From contig JAPEHQ010000001.1 of assembly GCA_027405735.1 (NCBI GenBank), positions 4,154,001 through 4,218,000 on the forward strand: 64,000 bases of DNA. The letters are read 5' to 3'. The position numbers and the translations under genes are program-made. The stretch is from Mucor racemosus (lineage: Eukaryota > Mucoromycota > Mucoromycetes > Mucorales > Mucoraceae). A model generated the notes under the pieces. That model was given only the letters and a program-made list of their open reading frames with translations. It did no database searches and was not told where the DNA came from. Shown here in pieces: positions 44,521-58,873 of this stretch; within the stretch, counting starts at the first letter, position 1; each line of letters starts with the position of its first letter.

Positions 44521-45161
44521 ATTTTTTGTTTTCTGGACGTATAACGTGAGACGTTTATATTTGACATTCTGTTTATTTCTTTAAGGGTGCTTTGCCTAGT
44601 TTTTGCAAGATTTAAATTATTATGATTGTGAAGTAAACTGACTAGCAGTTTTTCACACATCAAATTAAACTAATAATTAAATAACATCATGAAATATAGA
44701 AACTTAGCTATAATTTAAAAATTACAAACAATTATAGATAGCTGTATAACCTAAATTAATAATTGTTGATCCCTTTTCCCATCAGCTTTAGAAACAAAAA
44801 GGTCAAATTACTGCATTATTACTATTACTAATTTTAATTAGACGTTTAATATAAATACCACAATGTCTATCGAGTAGGTGAATCAGTGCTTTACTTTATA
44901 TATCCTTAATAAACTTAGAAGAGTTATAATTGGATTTCCCATAGCTTTTTATCTTATTTACGTTTTTGTAGCATATTGGATACACGGTAGCGCAGGATCT
45001 ACAGTATAATAACGCTTAAAATTGACTTTTTAATTCGGAAAACTCTATGCCAAACTAATGAATCATGTATTTTACATGGTATATAAAGTAATAGCGTTGC
45101 GTAAAAACTAGGCATAGGTACCATTTTGTTATATTCCAGCTACAGTATACAATATACAATT
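44521..45161. other. Left flank of the tandem array
   Basis: AT-rich DNA without genes. It shows no similarity to the unit up to base 45161, where array sequence starts abruptly. Confidence 0.6.
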
Positions 45162-45734
45162 GTAGAAACCCGACAACAAAAAACCCTATCTCGATGAATT
45201 TTGAACTTAATAATTTCCAATTTTACATGATAGTAGGTACACATGTTTGACAGAATTGTCTCGAATGGCAACTTCAACAAGCTACTGTGTGTTGAGAAAA
45301 TCATCGGCAAAGCACGCCTATAATTTGCCGCGCATTTTTATTTAAACCAGTGTGAAATTTGTTCTCGATGAATTATTATAGATTGAAATGAGCTCCCATT
45401 GCGATGAATATATACCTTAGGCATTATTAATTAGATATAAATTGGTTACATTATGCTACCTGTTTCCAAATTTACATTATATCACATAAAAGACTTGAAA
45501 AACGCGTAAAATACACATTTTTTCCTTAAAAACTGGATCCAACTTTTTATTCCTACTCTATTTTTTTTTCACTAAATAATACCAGGAGAAAATTATATGC
45601 CAATGCACCTGAGATGTTCAACTTTAATCCAAAAACGAGTATCCAGAAATAACCTACTTATTGCAGGTGGTATTAATTTTTCAATGCTAATGTTTCAGAT
45701 TTTTACGCGTATTCTACTGCTAATAATTGAAAAC

Positions 45735-46171
45735 AGCCCCTGGTGGTTGGGCTGAATGGTAGAAAATACGTTTGCCAAACGTAAGGTCCGCTGTTCGAAC
45801 CTCGTTGGAAGCAAGAATTTTGGTATGCAGTGTGTGGATACTGTCTTTCCCGTTTTGGTGTTTAGTTGTTTATCAGACGTACTGCGATGACAATGAAGCC
45901 GCATCATGTGCTCTGCTCTGGACGCAGCCCTCTCCGGTCGAACTAACTTTCCCAATCTCGCACTCTTCGGCGTATTCCCCGGTGGGTACGCTGTTAGGAA
46001 CTCCGGATAAATTCTTCAACTCTTCGAGCCCACTCGATTGGCCTCTTAGTCCCTTTTCCTTGTTTGATTACACTTTGCTTTATACACGTTACGTAGGAGT
46101 TTTATAAATATTAAGCCAATCGTTAAATAAAAAATAATGTATACCCACTACGGTACACCCTAAAAAAAAAA
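45735..46171 (+). mobile_element. tRNA-Gly-derived SINE, copy 1 of 8
   Basis: The element is bounded by the 14-bp target duplication TAATAATTGAAAAC (45721-45734 and 46172-46185) and ends in a 10-base A tail. The head resembles fungal tRNA-Gly(GCC): A-box-like TGGGCTGAATGG (45748-45759), a perfect anticodon arm TACGTTTGCCAAACGTA (45767-45783) with GCC in the loop, and B-box-like TGTTCGAACCT (45792-45802). The D arm is enlarged and neither the acceptor nor the T stem can form, so it is not a working tRNA. The body is visibly more GC-rich than the surrounding repeat. The open frames within (45695-45955 minus, 45772-46107 plus) are coincidental. The empty site exists in repeat copies B and C. Confidence 0.88.
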
Positions 46172-47851
46172 TAATAATTGAAAACTTTGAGGCTTCATAT
46201 CTTCAAGAGAAATTAAGCTATACTAGTACTTTCTAATAATAAAACTTACTTGTTTTAAAGTGCTCTATAACATATTTAAGTATAAAAAAATTATGAGCAC
46301 TTTTATTTTTTTTTCATTTTTTTGACATTTTTGTAGTAGATTTCAAAATATTTGTTATATTGAGCAGCATTCTTTTTTGCATTCATATCATCAAGCTCGT
46401 TGAGCTCTCTTGGACCCAATTTAGTTTTTTTCAAAATATTGATTTTTCGTGGAGATATCCTCAAAAATGTGTACAAAAAGATACCATGATTTCTAACCTC
46501 GATTTTTCCTTTATATACCCTTATCCCAAATTCTGAATTTGAAAAATAATTGACAAAAATCATGTTTTCTCTATGAAAAATGCAGATAGAAGGTTCGTCA
46601 ATGACTCGATCGATAGATAATAATTTTCTACATTGTATCCATTATTTATATTTGAAATGTATTTATAAAAAGTGATGCGTATCTTCAAAAAACCTCCAAA
46701 ATTTCAATTGTATTTTACGCAAAATTTAACGTGAAACATTTGTTTAAATTTTATTTAGATAGATGCAGAATCCAAAACTATACAAAAACTATTTAATACA
46801 CTAGGTAGATTTACTTTGCAGTTCATGAGCATTTAAACAATTTTGTGTTTTAGATGATTTTTCGATCGTTTTTTGCAAATAAAATTTTCAACTCAGTTGG
46901 AACAGGCTGTAGGCTGTAATGCAAATTATTATTTTGATTTTCTCTATCAAAAGCCAATATTTTTCGTTGGAATAAAAAATATAGAGTAGCTTACAATTGG
47001 ATCTATCTTATGAATACAAAAAACTAATATTTCAATTATGGAATTTAAATTGTACCATCAATTTTAAATTGATTTTAAGTGAATATTAGGGTAATGTTAG
47101 GTTAATGTTAGGTCAATGCACTTACATTCTGGCATTAATTCTTTTATTTTGGGACAGATACCAATAGCCATGAAGCGAAGGTATATTTCTTTTTAAAATT
47201 TAAGAGAAATAAGCTCAATATTAGGCGAGAAAATTCGAAGCTTTTCTGAGAATCATCTGAAACCTATTTTTTACAACCGTAGAAACCCGACAACAAAAAA
47301 CCCTATCTCGATGAATTTTGAACTTAATAATTTCCAATTTTACATGATAGTAGGTACACATGTTTGACAGAATTGTCTCGAATGGCAACTTCAACAAGCT
47401 ACTGTGTGTTGAGAAAATCATCGGCAAAGCACGCCTATAATTTGCCGCGCATTTTTATTTAAACCAGTGTGAAATTTGTTCTCGATGAATTATTATAGAT
47501 TGAAATGAGCTCCCATTGCGATGAATATATACCTTAGGCATTATTAATTAGATATAAATTGGTTACATTATGCTACCTGTTTCCAAATTTACATTATATC
47601 ACATAAAAGACTTGAAAAACGCGTAAAATACACATTTTTTCCTTAAAAACTGGATCCAACTTTTTATTCCTACTCTATTTTTTTTTCACTAAATAATACC
47701 AGGAGAAAATTATATGCCAATGCACCTGAGATGTTCAACTTTAATCCAAAAACGAGTATCCAGAAATAACCTACTTATTGCAGGTGGTATTAATTTTTCA
47801 ATGCTAATGTTTCAGATTTTTACGCGTATTCTACTGCTAATAATTGAAAAC

Positions 47852-48288
47852 AGCCCCTGGTGGTTGGGCTGAATGGTAGAAAATACGTTTGCCAAACGTA
47901 AGGTCCGCTGTTCGAACCTCGTTGGAAGCAAGAATTTTGGTATGCAGTGTGTGGATACTGTCTTTCCCGTTTTGGTGTTTAGTTGTTTATCAGACGTACT
48001 GCGATGACAATGAAGCCGCATCATGTGCTCTGCTCTGGACGCAGCCCTCTCCGGTCGAACTAACTTTCCCAATCTCGCACTCTTCGGCGTATTCCCCGGT
48101 GGGTACGCTGTTAGGAACTCCGGATAAATTCTTCAACTCTTCGAGCCCACTCGATTGGCCTCTTAGTCCCTTTTCCTTGTTTGATTACACTTTGCTTTAT
48201 ACACGTTACGTAGGAGTTTTATAAATATTAAGCCAATCGTTAAATAAAAAATAATGTATACCCACTACGGTACACCCTAAAAAAAAAA
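47852..48288 (+). mobile_element. SINE copy 2 of 8
   Basis: Same element and duplication as copy 1, one unit (2117 bp) further on; carried along by amplification, not a separate insertion. Confidence 0.88.
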
Positions 48289-49968
48289 TAATAATTGAAA
48301 ACTTTGAGGCTTCATATCTTCAAGAGAAATTAAGCTATACTAGTACTTTCTAATAATAAAACTTACTTGTTTTAAAGTGCTCTATAACATATTTAAGTAT
48401 AAAAAAATTATGAGCACTTTTATTTTTTTTTCATTTTTTTGACATTTTTGTAGTAGATTTCAAAATATTTGTTATATTGAGCAGCATTCTTTTTTGCATT
48501 CATATCATCAAGCTCGTTGAGCTCTCTTGGACCCAATTTAGTTTTTTTCAAAATATTGATTTTTCGTGGAGATATCCTCAAAAATGTGTACAAAAAGATA
48601 CCATGATTTCTAACCTCGATTTTTCCTTTATATACCCTTATCCCAAATTCTGAATTTGAAAAATAATTGACAAAAATCATGTTTTCTCTATGAAAAATGC
48701 AGATAGAAGGTTCGTCAATGACTCGATCGATAGATAATAATTTTCTACATTGTATCCATTATTTATATTTGAAATGTATTTATAAAAAGTGATGCGTATC
48801 TTCAAAAAACCTCCAAAATTTCAATTGTATTTTACGCAAAATTTAACGTGAAACATTTGTTTAAATTTTATTTAGATAGATGCAGAATCCAAAACTATAC
48901 AAAAACTATTTAATACACTAGGTAGATTTACTTTGCAGTTCATGAGCATTTAAACAATTTTGTGTTTTAGATGATTTTTCGATCGTTTTTTGCAAATAAA
49001 ATTTTCAACTCAGTTGGAACAGGCTGTAGGCTGTAATGCAAATTATTATTTTGATTTTCTCTATCAAAAGCCAATATTTTTCGTTGGAATAAAAAATATA
49101 GAGTAGCTTACAATTGGATCTATCTTATGAATACAAAAAACTAATATTTCAATTATGGAATTTAAATTGTACCATCAATTTTAAATTGATTTTAAGTGAA
49201 TATTAGGGTAATGTTAGGTTAATGTTAGGTCAATGCACTTACATTCTGGCATTAATTCTTTTATTTTGGGACAGATACCAATAGCCATGAAGCGAAGGTA
49301 TATTTCTTTTTAAAATTTAAGAGAAATAAGCTCAATATTAGGCGAGAAAATTCGAAGCTTTTCTGAGAATCATCTGAAACCTATTTTTTACAACCGTAGA
49401 AACCCGACAACAAAAAACCCTATCTCGATGAATTTTGAACTTAATAATTTCCAATTTTACATGATAGTAGGTACACATGTTTGACAGAATTGTCTCGAAT
49501 GGCAACTTCAACAAGCTACTGTGTGTTGAGAAAATCATCGGCAAAGCACGCCTATAATTTGCCGCGCATTTTTATTTAAACCAGTGTGAAATTTGTTCTC
49601 GATGAATTATTATAGATTGAAATGAGCTCCCATTGCGATGAATATATACCTTAGGCATTATTAATTAGATATAAATTGGTTACATTATGCTACCTGTTTC
49701 CAAATTTACATTATATCACATAAAAGACTTGAAAAACGCGTAAAATACACATTTTTTCCTTAAAAACTGGATCCAACTTTTTATTCCTACTCTATTTTTT
49801 TTTCACTAAATAATACCAGGAGAAAATTATATGCCAATGCACCTGAGATGTTCAACTTTAATCCAAAAACGAGTATCCAGAAATAACCTACTTATTGCAG
49901 GTGGTATTAATTTTTCAATGCTAATGTTTCAGATTTTTACGCGTATTCTACTGCTAATAATTGAAAAC

Positions 49969-50405
49969 AGCCCCTGGTGGTTGGGCTGAATGGTAGAAAA
50001 TACGTTTGCCAAACGTAAGGTCCGCTGTTCGAACCTCGTTGGAAGCAAGAATTTTGGTATGCAGTGTGTGGATACTGTCTTTCCCGTTTTGGTGTTTAGT
50101 TGTTTATCAGACGTACTGCGATGACAATGAAGCCGCATCATGTGCTCTGCTCTGGACGCAGCCCTCTCCGGTCGAACTAACTTTCCCAATCTCGCACTCT
50201 TCGGCGTATTCCCCGGTGGGTACGCTGTTAGGAACTCCGGATAAATTCTTCAACTCTTCGAGCCCACTCGATTGGCCTCTTAGTCCCTTTTCCTTGTTTG
50301 ATTACACTTTGCTTTATACACGTTACGTAGGAGTTTTATAAATATTAAGCCAATCGTTAAATAAAAAATAATGTATACCCACTACGGTACACCCTAAAAA
50401 AAAAA
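49969..50405 (+). mobile_element. SINE copy 3 of 8
   Basis: Identical in the landmarks checked: target duplication, A/B boxes and A tail. Confidence 0.88.
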
Positions 50406-52085
50406 TAATAATTGAAAACTTTGAGGCTTCATATCTTCAAGAGAAATTAAGCTATACTAGTACTTTCTAATAATAAAACTTACTTGTTTTAAAGTGCTCT
50501 ATAACATATTTAAGTATAAAAAAATTATGAGCACTTTTATTTTTTTTTCATTTTTTTGACATTTTTGTAGTAGATTTCAAAATATTTGTTATATTGAGCA
50601 GCATTCTTTTTTGCATTCATATCATCAAGCTCGTTGAGCTCTCTTGGACCCAATTTAGTTTTTTTCAAAATATTGATTTTTCGTGGAGATATCCTCAAAA
50701 ATGTGTACAAAAAGATACCATGATTTCTAACCTCGATTTTTCCTTTATATACCCTTATCCCAAATTCTGAATTTGAAAAATAATTGACAAAAATCATGTT
50801 TTCTCTATGAAAAATGCAGATAGAAGGTTCGTCAATGACTCGATCGATAGATAATAATTTTCTACATTGTATCCATTATTTATATTTGAAATGTATTTAT
50901 AAAAAGTGATGCGTATCTTCAAAAAACCTCCAAAATTTCAATTGTATTTTACGCAAAATTTAACGTGAAACATTTGTTTAAATTTTATTTAGATAGATGC
51001 AGAATCCAAAACTATACAAAAACTATTTAATACACTAGGTAGATTTACTTTGCAGTTCATGAGCATTTAAACAATTTTGTGTTTTAGATGATTTTTCGAT
51101 CGTTTTTTGCAAATAAAATTTTCAACTCAGTTGGAACAGGCTGTAGGCTGTAATGCAAATTATTATTTTGATTTTCTCTATCAAAAGCCAATATTTTTCG
51201 TTGGAATAAAAAATATAGAGTAGCTTACAATTGGATCTATCTTATGAATACAAAAAACTAATATTTCAATTATGGAATTTAAATTGTACCATCAATTTTA
51301 AATTGATTTTAAGTGAATATTAGGGTAATGTTAGGTTAATGTTAGGTCAATGCACTTACATTCTGGCATTAATTCTTTTATTTTGGGACAGATACCAATA
51401 GCCATGAAGCGAAGGTATATTTCTTTTTAAAATTTAAGAGAAATAAGCTCAATATTAGGCGAGAAAATTCGAAGCTTTTCTGAGAATCATCTGAAACCTA
51501 TTTTTTACAACCGTAGAAACCCGACAACAAAAAACCCTATCTCGATGAATTTTGAACTTAATAATTTCCAATTTTACATGATAGTAGGTACACATGTTTG
51601 ACAGAATTGTCTCGAATGGCAACTTCAACAAGCTACTGTGTGTTGAGAAAATCATCGGCAAAGCACGCCTATAATTTGCCGCGCATTTTTATTTAAACCA
51701 GTGTGAAATTTGTTCTCGATGAATTATTATAGATTGAAATGAGCTCCCATTGCGATGAATATATACCTTAGGCATTATTAATTAGATATAAATTGGTTAC
51801 ATTATGCTACCTGTTTCCAAATTTACATTATATCACATAAAAGACTTGAAAAACGCGTAAAATACACATTTTTTCCTTAAAAACTGGATCCAACTTTTTA
51901 TTCCTACTCTATTTTTTTTTCACTAAATAATACCAGGAGAAAATTATATGCCAATGCACCTGAGATGTTCAACTTTAATCCAAAAACGAGTATCCAGAAA
52001 TAACCTACTTATTGCAGGTGGTATTAATTTTTCAATGCTAATGTTTCAGATTTTTACGCGTATTCTACTGCTAATAATTGAAAAC

Positions 52086-52522
52086 AGCCCCTGGTGGTTG
52101 GGCTGAATGGTAGAAAATACGTTTGCCAAACGTAAGGTCCGCTGTTCGAACCTCGTTGGAAGCAAGAATTTTGGTATGCAGTGTGTGGATACTGTCTTTC
52201 CCGTTTTGGTGTTTAGTTGTTTATCAGACGTACTGCGATGACAATGAAGCCGCATCATGTGCTCTGCTCTGGACGCAGCCCTCTCCGGTCGAACTAACTT
52301 TCCCAATCTCGCACTCTTCGGCGTATTCCCCGGTGGGTACGCTGTTAGGAACTCCGGATAAATTCTTCAACTCTTCGAGCCCACTCGATTGGCCTCTTAG
52401 TCCCTTTTCCTTGTTTGATTACACTTTGCTTTATACACGTTACGTAGGAGTTTTATAAATATTAAGCCAATCGTTAAATAAAAAATAATGTATACCCACT
52501 ACGGTACACCCTAAAAAAAAAA
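52086..52522 (+). mobile_element. SINE copy 4 of 8
   Basis: Identical in the landmarks checked: target duplication, A/B boxes and A tail. Confidence 0.88.
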
Positions 52523-54202
52523 TAATAATTGAAAACTTTGAGGCTTCATATCTTCAAGAGAAATTAAGCTATACTAGTACTTTCTAATAATAAAACTTAC
52601 TTGTTTTAAAGTGCTCTATAACATATTTAAGTATAAAAAAATTATGAGCACTTTTATTTTTTTTTCATTTTTTTGACATTTTTGTAGTAGATTTCAAAAT
52701 ATTTGTTATATTGAGCAGCATTCTTTTTTGCATTCATATCATCAAGCTCGTTGAGCTCTCTTGGACCCAATTTAGTTTTTTTCAAAATATTGATTTTTCG
52801 TGGAGATATCCTCAAAAATGTGTACAAAAAGATACCATGATTTCTAACCTCGATTTTTCCTTTATATACCCTTATCCCAAATTCTGAATTTGAAAAATAA
52901 TTGACAAAAATCATGTTTTCTCTATGAAAAATGCAGATAGAAGGTTCGTCAATGACTCGATCGATAGATAATAATTTTCTACATTGTATCCATTATTTAT
53001 ATTTGAAATGTATTTATAAAAAGTGATGCGTATCTTCAAAAAACCTCCAAAATTTCAATTGTATTTTACGCAAAATTTAACGTGAAACATTTGTTTAAAT
53101 TTTATTTAGATAGATGCAGAATCCAAAACTATACAAAAACTATTTAATACACTAGGTAGATTTACTTTGCAGTTCATGAGCATTTAAACAATTTTGTGTT
53201 TTAGATGATTTTTCGATCGTTTTTTGCAAATAAAATTTTCAACTCAGTTGGAACAGGCTGTAGGCTGTAATGCAAATTATTATTTTGATTTTCTCTATCA
53301 AAAGCCAATATTTTTCGTTGGAATAAAAAATATAGAGTAGCTTACAATTGGATCTATCTTATGAATACAAAAAACTAATATTTCAATTATGGAATTTAAA
53401 TTGTACCATCAATTTTAAATTGATTTTAAGTGAATATTAGGGTAATGTTAGGTTAATGTTAGGTCAATGCACTTACATTCTGGCATTAATTCTTTTATTT
53501 TGGGACAGATACCAATAGCCATGAAGCGAAGGTATATTTCTTTTTAAAATTTAAGAGAAATAAGCTCAATATTAGGCGAGAAAATTCGAAGCTTTTCTGA
53601 GAATCATCTGAAACCTATTTTTTACAACCGTAGAAACCCGACAACAAAAAACCCTATCTCGATGAATTTTGAACTTAATAATTTCCAATTTTACATGATA
53701 GTAGGTACACATGTTTGACAGAATTGTCTCGAATGGCAACTTCAACAAGCTACTGTGTGTTGAGAAAATCATCGGCAAAGCACGCCTATAATTTGCCGCG
53801 CATTTTTATTTAAACCAGTGTGAAATTTGTTCTCGATGAATTATTATAGATTGAAATGAGCTCCCATTGCGATGAATATATACCTTAGGCATTATTAATT
53901 AGATATAAATTGGTTACATTATGCTACCTGTTTCCAAATTTACATTATATCACATAAAAGACTTGAAAAACGCGTAAAATACACATTTTTTCCTTAAAAA
54001 CTGGATCCAACTTTTTATTCCTACTCTATTTTTTTTTCACTAAATAATACCAGGAGAAAATTATATGCCAATGCACCTGAGATGTTCAACTTTAATCCAA
54101 AAACGAGTATCCAGAAATAACCTACTTATTGCAGGTGGTATTAATTTTTCAATGCTAATGTTTCAGATTTTTACGCGTATTCTACTGCTAATAATTGAAA
54201 AC

Positions 54203-54639
54203 AGCCCCTGGTGGTTGGGCTGAATGGTAGAAAATACGTTTGCCAAACGTAAGGTCCGCTGTTCGAACCTCGTTGGAAGCAAGAATTTTGGTATGCAGTG
54301 TGTGGATACTGTCTTTCCCGTTTTGGTGTTTAGTTGTTTATCAGACGTACTGCGATGACAATGAAGCCGCATCATGTGCTCTGCTCTGGACGCAGCCCTC
54401 TCCGGTCGAACTAACTTTCCCAATCTCGCACTCTTCGGCGTATTCCCCGGTGGGTACGCTGTTAGGAACTCCGGATAAATTCTTCAACTCTTCGAGCCCA
54501 CTCGATTGGCCTCTTAGTCCCTTTTCCTTGTTTGATTACACTTTGCTTTATACACGTTACGTAGGAGTTTTATAAATATTAAGCCAATCGTTAAATAAAA
54601 AATAATGTATACCCACTACGGTACACCCTAAAAAAAAAA
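54203..54639 (+). mobile_element. SINE copy 5 of 8
   Basis: Identical in the landmarks checked: target duplication, A/B boxes and A tail. Confidence 0.88.
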
Positions 54640-56319
54640 TAATAATTGAAAACTTTGAGGCTTCATATCTTCAAGAGAAATTAAGCTATACTAGTACTTT
54701 CTAATAATAAAACTTACTTGTTTTAAAGTGCTCTATAACATATTTAAGTATAAAAAAATTATGAGCACTTTTATTTTTTTTTCATTTTTTTGACATTTTT
54801 GTAGTAGATTTCAAAATATTTGTTATATTGAGCAGCATTCTTTTTTGCATTCATATCATCAAGCTCGTTGAGCTCTCTTGGACCCAATTTAGTTTTTTTC
54901 AAAATATTGATTTTTCGTGGAGATATCCTCAAAAATGTGTACAAAAAGATACCATGATTTCTAACCTCGATTTTTCCTTTATATACCCTTATCCCAAATT
55001 CTGAATTTGAAAAATAATTGACAAAAATCATGTTTTCTCTATGAAAAATGCAGATAGAAGGTTCGTCAATGACTCGATCGATAGATAATAATTTTCTACA
55101 TTGTATCCATTATTTATATTTGAAATGTATTTATAAAAAGTGATGCGTATCTTCAAAAAACCTCCAAAATTTCAATTGTATTTTACGCAAAATTTAACGT
55201 GAAACATTTGTTTAAATTTTATTTAGATAGATGCAGAATCCAAAACTATACAAAAACTATTTAATACACTAGGTAGATTTACTTTGCAGTTCATGAGCAT
55301 TTAAACAATTTTGTGTTTTAGATGATTTTTCGATCGTTTTTTGCAAATAAAATTTTCAACTCAGTTGGAACAGGCTGTAGGCTGTAATGCAAATTATTAT
55401 TTTGATTTTCTCTATCAAAAGCCAATATTTTTCGTTGGAATAAAAAATATAGAGTAGCTTACAATTGGATCTATCTTATGAATACAAAAAACTAATATTT
55501 CAATTATGGAATTTAAATTGTACCATCAATTTTAAATTGATTTTAAGTGAATATTAGGGTAATGTTAGGTTAATGTTAGGTCAATGCACTTACATTCTGG
55601 CATTAATTCTTTTATTTTGGGACAGATACCAATAGCCATGAAGCGAAGGTATATTTCTTTTTAAAATTTAAGAGAAATAAGCTCAATATTAGGCGAGAAA
55701 ATTCGAAGCTTTTCTGAGAATCATCTGAAACCTATTTTTTACAACCGTAGAAACCCGACAACAAAAAACCCTATCTCGATGAATTTTGAACTTAATAATT
55801 TCCAATTTTACATGATAGTAGGTACACATGTTTGACAGAATTGTCTCGAATGGCAACTTCAACAAGCTACTGTGTGTTGAGAAAATCATCGGCAAAGCAC
55901 GCCTATAATTTGCCGCGCATTTTTATTTAAACCAGTGTGAAATTTGTTCTCGATGAATTATTATAGATTGAAATGAGCTCCCATTGCGATGAATATATAC
56001 CTTAGGCATTATTAATTAGATATAAATTGGTTACATTATGCTACCTGTTTCCAAATTTACATTATATCACATAAAAGACTTGAAAAACGCGTAAAATACA
56101 CATTTTTTCCTTAAAAACTGGATCCAACTTTTTATTCCTACTCTATTTTTTTTTCACTAAATAATACCAGGAGAAAATTATATGCCAATGCACCTGAGAT
56201 GTTCAACTTTAATCCAAAAACGAGTATCCAGAAATAACCTACTTATTGCAGGTGGTATTAATTTTTCAATGCTAATGTTTCAGATTTTTACGCGTATTCT
56301 ACTGCTAATAATTGAAAAC

Positions 56320-56756
56320 AGCCCCTGGTGGTTGGGCTGAATGGTAGAAAATACGTTTGCCAAACGTAAGGTCCGCTGTTCGAACCTCGTTGGAAGCAAG
56401 AATTTTGGTATGCAGTGTGTGGATACTGTCTTTCCCGTTTTGGTGTTTAGTTGTTTATCAGACGTACTGCGATGACAATGAAGCCGCATCATGTGCTCTG
56501 CTCTGGACGCAGCCCTCTCCGGTCGAACTAACTTTCCCAATCTCGCACTCTTCGGCGTATTCCCCGGTGGGTACGCTGTTAGGAACTCCGGATAAATTCT
56601 TCAACTCTTCGAGCCCACTCGATTGGCCTCTTAGTCCCTTTTCCTTGTTTGATTACACTTTGCTTTATACACGTTACGTAGGAGTTTTATAAATATTAAG
56701 CCAATCGTTAAATAAAAAATAATGTATACCCACTACGGTACACCCTAAAAAAAAAA
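56320..56756 (+). mobile_element. SINE copy 6 of 8
   Basis: Identical in the landmarks checked: target duplication, A/B boxes and A tail. Confidence 0.88.
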
Positions 56757-58436
56757 TAATAATTGAAAACTTTGAGGCTTCATATCTTCAAGAGAAATTA
56801 AGCTATACTAGTACTTTCTAATAATAAAACTTACTTGTTTTAAAGTGCTCTATAACATATTTAAGTATAAAAAAATTATGAGCACTTTTATTTTTTTTTC
56901 ATTTTTTTGACATTTTTGTAGTAGATTTCAAAATATTTGTTATATTGAGCAGCATTCTTTTTTGCATTCATATCATCAAGCTCGTTGAGCTCTCTTGGAC
57001 CCAATTTAGTTTTTTTCAAAATATTGATTTTTCGTGGAGATATCCTCAAAAATGTGTACAAAAAGATACCATGATTTCTAACCTCGATTTTTCCTTTATA
57101 TACCCTTATCCCAAATTCTGAATTTGAAAAATAATTGACAAAAATCATGTTTTCTCTATGAAAAATGCAGATAGAAGGTTCGTCAATGACTCGATCGATA
57201 GATAATAATTTTCTACATTGTATCCATTATTTATATTTGAAATGTATTTATAAAAAGTGATGCGTATCTTCAAAAAACCTCCAAAATTTCAATTGTATTT
57301 TACGCAAAATTTAACGTGAAACATTTGTTTAAATTTTATTTAGATAGATGCAGAATCCAAAACTATACAAAAACTATTTAATACACTAGGTAGATTTACT
57401 TTGCAGTTCATGAGCATTTAAACAATTTTGTGTTTTAGATGATTTTTCGATCGTTTTTTGCAAATAAAATTTTCAACTCAGTTGGAACAGGCTGTAGGCT
57501 GTAATGCAAATTATTATTTTGATTTTCTCTATCAAAAGCCAATATTTTTCGTTGGAATAAAAAATATAGAGTAGCTTACAATTGGATCTATCTTATGAAT
57601 ACAAAAAACTAATATTTCAATTATGGAATTTAAATTGTACCATCAATTTTAAATTGATTTTAAGTGAATATTAGGGTAATGTTAGGTTAATGTTAGGTCA
57701 ATGCACTTACATTCTGGCATTAATTCTTTTATTTTGGGACAGATACCAATAGCCATGAAGCGAAGGTATATTTCTTTTTAAAATTTAAGAGAAATAAGCT
57801 CAATATTAGGCGAGAAAATTCGAAGCTTTTCTGAGAATCATCTGAAACCTATTTTTTACAACCGTAGAAACCCGACAACAAAAAACCCTATCTCGATGAA
57901 TTTTGAACTTAATAATTTCCAATTTTACATGATAGTAGGTACACATGTTTGACAGAATTGTCTCGAATGGCAACTTCAACAAGCTACTGTGTGTTGAGAA
58001 AATCATCGGCAAAGCACGCCTATAATTTGCCGCGCATTTTTATTTAAACCAGTGTGAAATTTGTTCTCGATGAATTATTATAGATTGAAATGAGCTCCCA
58101 TTGCGATGAATATATACCTTAGGCATTATTAATTAGATATAAATTGGTTACATTATGCTACCTGTTTCCAAATTTACATTATATCACATAAAAGACTTGA
58201 AAAACGCGTAAAATACACATTTTTTCCTTAAAAACTGGATCCAACTTTTTATTCCTACTCTATTTTTTTTTCACTAAATAATACCAGGAGAAAATTATAT
58301 GCCAATGCACCTGAGATGTTCAACTTTAATCCAAAAACGAGTATCCAGAAATAACCTACTTATTGCAGGTGGTATTAATTTTTCAATGCTAATGTTTCAG
58401 ATTTTTACGCGTATTCTACTGCTAATAATTGAAAAC

Positions 58437-58873
58437 AGCCCCTGGTGGTTGGGCTGAATGGTAGAAAATACGTTTGCCAAACGTAAGGTCCGCTGTTCGA
58501 ACCTCGTTGGAAGCAAGAATTTTGGTATGCAGTGTGTGGATACTGTCTTTCCCGTTTTGGTGTTTAGTTGTTTATCAGACGTACTGCGATGACAATGAAG
58601 CCGCATCATGTGCTCTGCTCTGGACGCAGCCCTCTCCGGTCGAACTAACTTTCCCAATCTCGCACTCTTCGGCGTATTCCCCGGTGGGTACGCTGTTAGG
58701 AACTCCGGATAAATTCTTCAACTCTTCGAGCCCACTCGATTGGCCTCTTAGTCCCTTTTCCTTGTTTGATTACACTTTGCTTTATACACGTTACGTAGGA
58801 GTTTTATAAATATTAAGCCAATCGTTAAATAAAAAATAATGTATACCCACTACGGTACACCCTAAAAAAAAAA
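58437..58873 (+). mobile_element. SINE copy 7 of 8
   Basis: Identical in the landmarks checked: target duplication, A/B boxes and A tail. Confidence 0.88.

Noticed and set aside
45735..45810. Functional tRNA-Gly gene in each array unit
   Set aside because: Only the anticodon arm pairs. The D arm is enlarged, acceptor and T stems do not form, so it is a SINE head and not a tRNA.
45695..46107. Overlapping 86- and 111-codon frames repeated in every array unit
   Set aside because: They lie on opposite strands of the SINE and cross its boundary into the target duplication. They have no domain and are explained by its lower AT content.
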